The position numbers and the translations under genes were made by a program. A stretch of 64,000 bases of DNA from Pseudomonas sp. GM50 (lineage in GTDB: Bacteria > Pseudomonadota > Gammaproteobacteria > Pseudomonadales > Pseudomonadaceae): contig NZ_AKJK01000078.1 of the NCBI RefSeq assembly GCF_000282375.1, positions 1 to 64,000 of the forward strand, in the 5' to 3' direction. Shown here in pieces: positions 60,133 to 64,000 of the stretch (positions are counted from its first letter, which is position 1; each line of letters starts with the position of its first letter). Below the pieces are notes generated by a model that ran no database searches, was not told the origin of the DNA, and saw nothing but the letters and a program-made list of their open reading frames with translations.

Positions 60133-60161
60133 CTTGAAAAAGCCCGCAATAGCCTTCATCT
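60133..60161 (+). promoter_or_regulatory. sigma32-like promoter before clpX
   Basis: CTTGAAA, 14 bases, CTTCATCT matches the heat-shock sigma32 pattern CTTGAAA-N13-17-CCCCATNT (6 of 8 in the -10). It overlaps a hairpin GCGGGCTTGAAAAAGCCCGC, whose loop contains the -35. It could give separate heat induction of clpX. Confidence 0.5.
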
Positions 60162-60195
60162 TGTGTTGCAAGCCTATCGGATTTGGATCGAACGA

Positions 60196-61479
60196 ATGAC
60201 TGACACCCGCAACGGCGAGGACAACGGCAAGCTGCTCTATTGCTCCTTCTGTGGCAAAAGCCAGCATGAAGTGCGCAAATTGATTGCCGGCCCCTCGGTC
60301 TTTATCTGCGACGAGTGCGTCGACCTGTGCAATGACATCATCCGTGAGGAGGTGCAGGAAGCCCAGGCCGAAAGCAGCGCGCATAAATTGCCTTCGCCTA
60401 AAGAAATCAGCGGCATCCTTGATCAGTACGTGATTGGTCAGGAACGTGCGAAAAAGGTTCTGGCCGTAGCGGTGTACAACCACTACAAGCGTTTGAACCA
60501 GCGTGACAAAAAGAATGACGACGTCGAACTCGGCAAAAGCAACATCTTGCTGATCGGCCCGACAGGCTCGGGTAAAACCCTGCTTGCCGAAACACTGGCC
60601 CGCTTGCTGAACGTTCCGTTCACCATCGCCGACGCAACCACCCTCACCGAGGCGGGTTATGTGGGTGAAGATGTCGAGAACATCATTCAGAAGCTGCTGC
60701 AGAAGTGCGATTACGACGTAGAAAAAGCCCAGATGGGCATTGTCTACATCGATGAGATCGACAAGATCTCGCGTAAATCCGACAATCCGTCGATCACCCG
60801 GGACGTTTCCGGTGAAGGCGTGCAGCAGGCCCTGCTCAAGTTGATCGAAGGCACGGTCGCTTCCGTCCCACCTCAAGGTGGTCGCAAGCATCCGCAGCAG
60901 GAATTCCTTCAGGTCGATACCCGTAACATCCTGTTCATCTGCGGTGGTGCGTTCTCCGGTCTGGAAAAGGTTATTCAAAACCGTTCCACCAAGGGCGGCA
61001 TCGGTTTCAACGCGGAAGTGCGCAGCAAGGAAGAAGGCAAGAAAGTCGGTGAATCCCTGCGTGAAGTCGAGCCTGACGATCTGGTCAAGTTCGGTCTGAT
61101 CCCGGAATTCGTCGGTCGTCTGCCGGTACTTGCCACGCTGGACGAGCTTGATGAGGCTGCGTTGATGCAGATTCTCACCGAGCCGAAAAATGCTCTGACC
61201 AAGCAGTATGCCAAGCTGTTCGAGATGGAAGGCGTGGACCTGGAATTCCGGGCTGACGCACTGAAATCGGTCGCTAAACGTGCCCTGGAACGCAAAACCG
61301 GTGCCCGTGGACTGCGCTCGATTCTCGAAGGTGTATTGCTCGACACTATGTATGAAATCCCCTCGCAGTCCGAGGTGAGTAAAGTAGTGATCGATGAAAG
61401 CGTTATAGAAGGCAAGTCCAAGCCACTGTATATCTACGAAAACAGTGAGCCGGCTGCCAAGGCAGCGCCGGACGCCTAA
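60196..61479 (+). CDS. clpX: ATP-dependent protease ATPase subunit ClpX
   Basis: The AAA+ unfoldase that feeds substrates to ClpP. The 427 residues have an N-terminal zinc domain with CSFC and CDEC (about 16-40), Walker A GPTGSGKTLLAE, Walker B MGIVYIDEIDKI and the IGF-type loop region for ClpP contact. The ATG at 60196 (MTDTRNGEDNGK) is chosen; the upstream frame from 60163 is leader. A terminator lies at its end. Confidence 0.97.
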   Translation: MTDTRNGEDNGKLLYCSFCGKSQHEVRKLIAGPSVFICDECVDLCNDIIREEVQEAQAESSAHKLPSPKEISGILDQYVIGQERAKKVLAVAVYNHYKRLNQRDKKNDDVELGKSNILLIGPTGSGKTLLAETLARLLNVPFTIADATTLTEAGYVGEDVENIIQKLLQKCDYDVEKAQMGIVYIDEIDKISRKSDNPSITRDVSGEGVQQALLKLIEGTVASVPPQGGRKHPQQEFLQVDTRNILFICGGAFSGLEKVIQNRSTKGGIGFNAEVRSKEEGKKVGESLREVEPDDLVKFGLIPEFVGRLPVLATLDELDEAALMQILTEPKNALTKQYAKLFEMEGVDLEFRADALKSVAKRALERKTGARGLRSILEGVLLDTMYEIPSQSEVSKVVIDESVIEGKSKPLYIYENSEPAAKAAPDA

Positions 61480-61501
61480 GCGTCACACTGCTGGAATAAA
61501 G

Positions 61502-61522
61502 AAGGGGCCTTCGGGCCCCTTT
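61502..61522 (+). terminator. intrinsic terminator after clpX
   Basis: AAGGGGCC-TTCG-GGCCCCTT with a UUCG tetraloop followed by TTTG. It separates clpX from lon. Confidence 0.85.
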
Positions 61523-61528
61523 GCTATT

Positions 61529-61576
61529 GTGGGAGCTGGCTTGTCGGATCGCCGCCCGCTGCGAAGGCGGCATAAC
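61529..61576. repeat. degenerate REP arms
   Basis: tgtgggagctggcttgtcgg followed by cgctgcgaaggcgg; an altered REP pair in the clpX-lon gap. The rest of this gap (to 61656) holds nothing recognised. Confidence 0.55.
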
Positions 61577-61656
61577 AGTCGACCTGATTTTTGATGCATC
61601 TGGACCAATGCAGGCGCTGCCGTAAGCAGCGATCTTTAAAGTGGTTCTTTTATCCG

Positions 61657-61685
61657 CTTGTTTTTTTTGAAAACAGCCCCCATCT
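61657..61685 (+). promoter_or_regulatory. sigma32 promoter of lon
   Basis: CTTGTTT, 14 bases, CCCCATCT: a perfect -10 for sigma32 with a good -35. It is 58 bases before the lon start, which fits the known heat induction of lon in bacteria. Confidence 0.7.
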
Positions 61686-61743
61686 TGGTTTCAAGCTTAC
61701 TTCCATCTGTTTACGGCCTTATGGCCGCCGTAGAGGCGAAATC

Positions 61744-64000
61744 ATGAAGACAACCATCGAATTGCCTCTCCTGCCATTGCGTGATGTCGTGGTTTATCCG
61801 CACATGGTTATCCCGCTGTTCGTGGGGCGCGAGAAATCCATCGAAGCCCTCGAGGCAGCGATGACGGGTGACAAGCAGATCCTTCTGCTGGCTCAGCGAA
61901 ATCCTGCTGACGACGATCCCGGTGAAGAAGCACTTTATCGCGTAGGCACCATCGCTACCGTTCTGCAGCTGCTCAAGCTGCCTGACGGCACGGTCAAGGT
62001 TCTTGTCGAAGGTGAGCAGCGGGGCGCCGTTGAGCGCTTCAGCGAAGTCGACGGCCACTGCCGTGCCGAAGTTTCGCTGATCGACGAAGTCGACGCGCCC
62101 GAGCGCGAGTCGGAAGTGTTTGTCCGCAGCCTGCTGGCTCAGTTCGAACAATATGTGCAGTTGGGCAAGAAAGTCCCCGCTGAAGTCCTGTCGTCGCTTA
62201 ACAGCATCGACGAGCCAGGCCGCCTGGTCGACACCATGGCCGCGCACATGGCCCTGAAGATCGAGCAGAAGCAGGAAATCCTCGAAATCATCGATTTGTC
62301 GGCCCGGGTCGAGCACGTTCTGGCGTTGCTGGATGCCGAGATCGATCTGCTGCAAGTCGAAAAACGCATTCGCGGCCGCGTTAAAAAGCAAATGGAGCGC
62401 AGCCAGCGCGAGTACTACCTGAATGAGCAGATGAAGGCCATTCAGAAAGAACTGGGCGACAGCGACGAAGGCCACAACGAAATCGAGGAGCTGAAAAAGC
62501 GTATCGATGCCGCTGGTCTGCCAAAAGACGCGTTGGCCAAGGCTCAGGCCGAACTGAACAAGCTCAAGCAAATGTCGCCAATGTCCGCGGAAGCGACGGT
62601 GGTGCGTTCTTACATCGACTGGCTGGTTCAAGTGCCGTGGAAGGCCCAGAGCAAGGTGCGTCTGGACCTCGCTCGTGCCGAAGACATTCTCGACGCCGAC
62701 CACTATGGTCTGGAAGAAGTCAAAGAGCGGATCCTCGAATACCTCGCTGTGCAGAAGCGCGTGAAGAAGATTCGTGGTCCGGTGCTGTGCCTGGTCGGTC
62801 CTCCTGGGGTGGGTAAAACCTCTCTGGCGGAGTCGATCGCTCACGCCACCAACCGCAAATTCGTGCGCATGGCCCTCGGTGGTGTGCGCGATGAGGCGGA
62901 AATTCGTGGTCATCGCCGGACTTATATCGGGTCGATGCCAGGAAGATTGATTCAAAAGATGACAAAGGTGGGCGTCCGCAACCCGCTGTTCCTGCTCGAT
63001 GAAATCGACAAAATGGGCAGCGATATGCGTGGCGATCCGGCGTCGGCGTTGCTGGAAGTGCTCGATCCCGAGCAGAACCACAACTTCAACGATCACTATC
63101 TGGAAGTCGATTACGACCTGTCCGATGTGATGTTCCTTTGCACCTCCAACTCCATGAACATTCCGCCGGCGCTGCTGGACCGGATGGAAGTGATTCGTCT
63201 GCCGGGTTACACCGAAGACGAGAAGATCAACATCGCTGTCAAATACCTTTCGCCGAAGCAGATCACGGCCAACGGTCTGAAGAAGGGCGAGCTGGAATTT
63301 GACGCCGAAGCGATCCGCGACATCATCCGCTACTACACCCGCGAAGCCGGTGTACGTGGGCTGGAGCGCCAGATTGCCAAGGTTTGCCGCAAGGCAGTCA
63401 AAGAGCATGCAATGGAAAAACGCTTCTCGGTGAAGGTCACTGCCGACATGCTCGAGCACTTCCTGGGCGTGCGTAAGTTCCGCTACGGCCTGGCTGAATC
63501 GCAGGATCAGATTGGCCAGGTAACGGGCCTTGCGTGGACTCAGGTGGGCGGCGAATTGCTGACCATCGAAGCCGCGGTCGTGCCGGGTAAAGGCCAGTTG
63601 ATCAAGACGGGTTCTCTGGGTGACGTGATGGTCGAATCGATCACCGCAGCCCTGACCGTTGTCCGCAGCCGTGCGAAGAGCCTGGGGATTCCTCTGGACT
63701 TCCACGAGAAGCGCGACACGCATATCCATATGCCTGAAGGGGCAACGCCGAAAGATGGCCCTAGCGCCGGTGTAGGCATGTGCACGGCCCTGGTGTCAGC
63801 ATTGACTGGCATTCCTGTACGCGCAGATGTTGCCATGACCGGCGAAATCACCTTGCGTGGCCAGGTGCTGGCGATTGGTGGATTGAAGGAAAAACTGCTG
63901 GCTGCTCACCGTGGCGGAATCAAGACGGTGATCATTCCTGAAGAGAACGTACGCGATCTGAAGGAAATTCCTGACAATATCAAGCAAGATCTACAGATTA
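61744..64000 (+). CDS. lon: ATP-dependent Lon protease, 3' end outside window
   Basis: The AAA+ serine protease that degrades misfolded and regulatory proteins. 752 codons are visible without a stop and the frame continues past the window edge; full Lon is about 800 residues. Domains: N-terminal substrate-binding (about 8-205), Walker A GPPGVGKTSLAE near 352, Walker B LFLLDEIDKMG, and the protease with Ser in KDGPSAGVGMCTAL near 674 and the Lys in LKEKLLAAHRGG. The ATG at 61744 follows GAGGCGAAATC. Just upstream is a sigma32-like promoter. Long antisense frames across it are shadows. Confidence 0.97.
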   Translation, partial: MKTTIELPLLPLRDVVVYPHMVIPLFVGREKSIEALEAAMTGDKQILLLAQRNPADDDPGEEALYRVGTIATVLQLLKLPDGTVKVLVEGEQRGAVERFSEVDGHCRAEVSLIDEVDAPERESEVFVRSLLAQFEQYVQLGKKVPAEVLSSLNSIDEPGRLVDTMAAHMALKIEQKQEILEIIDLSARVEHVLALLDAEIDLLQVEKRIRGRVKKQMERSQREYYLNEQMKAIQKELGDSDEGHNEIEELKKRIDAAGLPKDALAKAQAELNKLKQMSPMSAEATVVRSYIDWLVQVPWKAQSKVRLDLARAEDILDADHYGLEEVKERILEYLAVQKRVKKIRGPVLCLVGPPGVGKTSLAESIAHATNRKFVRMALGGVRDEAEIRGHRRTYIGSMPGRLIQKMTKVGVRNPLFLLDEIDKMGSDMRGDPASALLEVLDPEQNHNFNDHYLEVDYDLSDVMFLCTSNSMNIPPALLDRMEVIRLPGYTEDEKINIAVKYLSPKQITANGLKKGELEFDAEAIRDIIRYYTREAGVRGLERQIAKVCRKAVKEHAMEKRFSVKVTADMLEHFLGVRKFRYGLAESQDQIGQVTGLAWTQVGGELLTIEAAVVPGKGQLIKTGSLGDVMVESITAALTVVRSRAKSLGIPLDFHEKRDTHIHMPEGATPKDGPSAGVGMCTALVSALTGIPVRADVAMTGEITLRGQVLAIGGLKEKLLAAHRGGIKTVIIPEENVRDLKEIPDNIKQDLQI

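Noticed and set aside
61711..63729. A 672-codon frame on the minus strand opposite lon
   Set aside because: The plus strand encodes complete Lon motifs; the antisense frame is a by-product of GC-rich codon use.
1..64000. CRISPR array
   Set aside because: Repeats present are REP/REPIN inverted pairs scattered between genes; no regularly spaced direct repeats or cas genes.

Overview
The window reads as chromosome of a fluorescent pseudomonad (Pseudomonas fluorescens group). The reasons are high GC with dense GC-ending codons, selenium genes selD-mnmH, an ampR/ampC pair, Pseudomonas-type small orphan proteins, a folD - tRNA cluster - tig-clpP-clpX-lon order, and more than twenty REP/REPIN repeats between genes. 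Almost all genes are ordinary core or flexible-core genes. No prophage, transposase, integrase, rRNA or CRISPR array was seen.

Layout. 1-6.0 kb: two chemoreceptors flanking an Na+/H+-antiporter-family permease. 6.1-9.4 kb: a metallothionein, a small unknown protein, and a nucleoside uptake pair (Tsx-like porin and purine nucleoside permease) with a sigma54-type promoter and an NtrC-like site. 9.4-11.6 kb: selD-mnmH (2-selenouridine in tRNA). 11.7-29.5 kb: metabolic and housekeeping genes (phosphatase, two GSTs, PhzF-like isomerase, hemB, FAD monooxygenase, CBS protein, DNA polymerase II, aldo/keto reductase, galM, TauE transporter, esterase-like protein). 29.6-31.7 kb: a compact two-gene anti-phage module of the Septu type (ptuA-ptuB). 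31.7-32.9 kb: a highly structured leader followed by two small pseudomonad proteins. 33.0-39.2 kb: divergent ampC/ampR and the glucarate utilisation cluster gudD-gudP with its FadR-type regulator. 39.3-56.9 kb: transporters, LysR regulators, TrhP tRNA hydroxylase, small membrane and lipoproteins, PBP7 and FolD. 57.1-64 kb: four tRNAs (Arg, His, Leu, His), trigger factor, clpP, clpX and the first 752 codons of lon, which runs off the window.

Genes that work together: Tsx brings nucleosides through the outer membrane and the permease family protein handles them in the periplasm, apparently under nitrogen control. SelD makes selenophosphate for MnmH. AmpR controls AmpC. GudP imports glucarate for GudD, with FadR-type sites in the divergent promoter. 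Trigger factor, ClpXP and Lon form the protein folding and degradation block, with sigma32-like promoters before clpX and lon. The most unusual items are the structured leader at 31.93-32.15 kb, the Septu module, REPINs inserted inside other REPINs, a C39-like lipoprotein that has lost its catalytic residues, and the sigma54/NtrC arrangement upstream of tsx.
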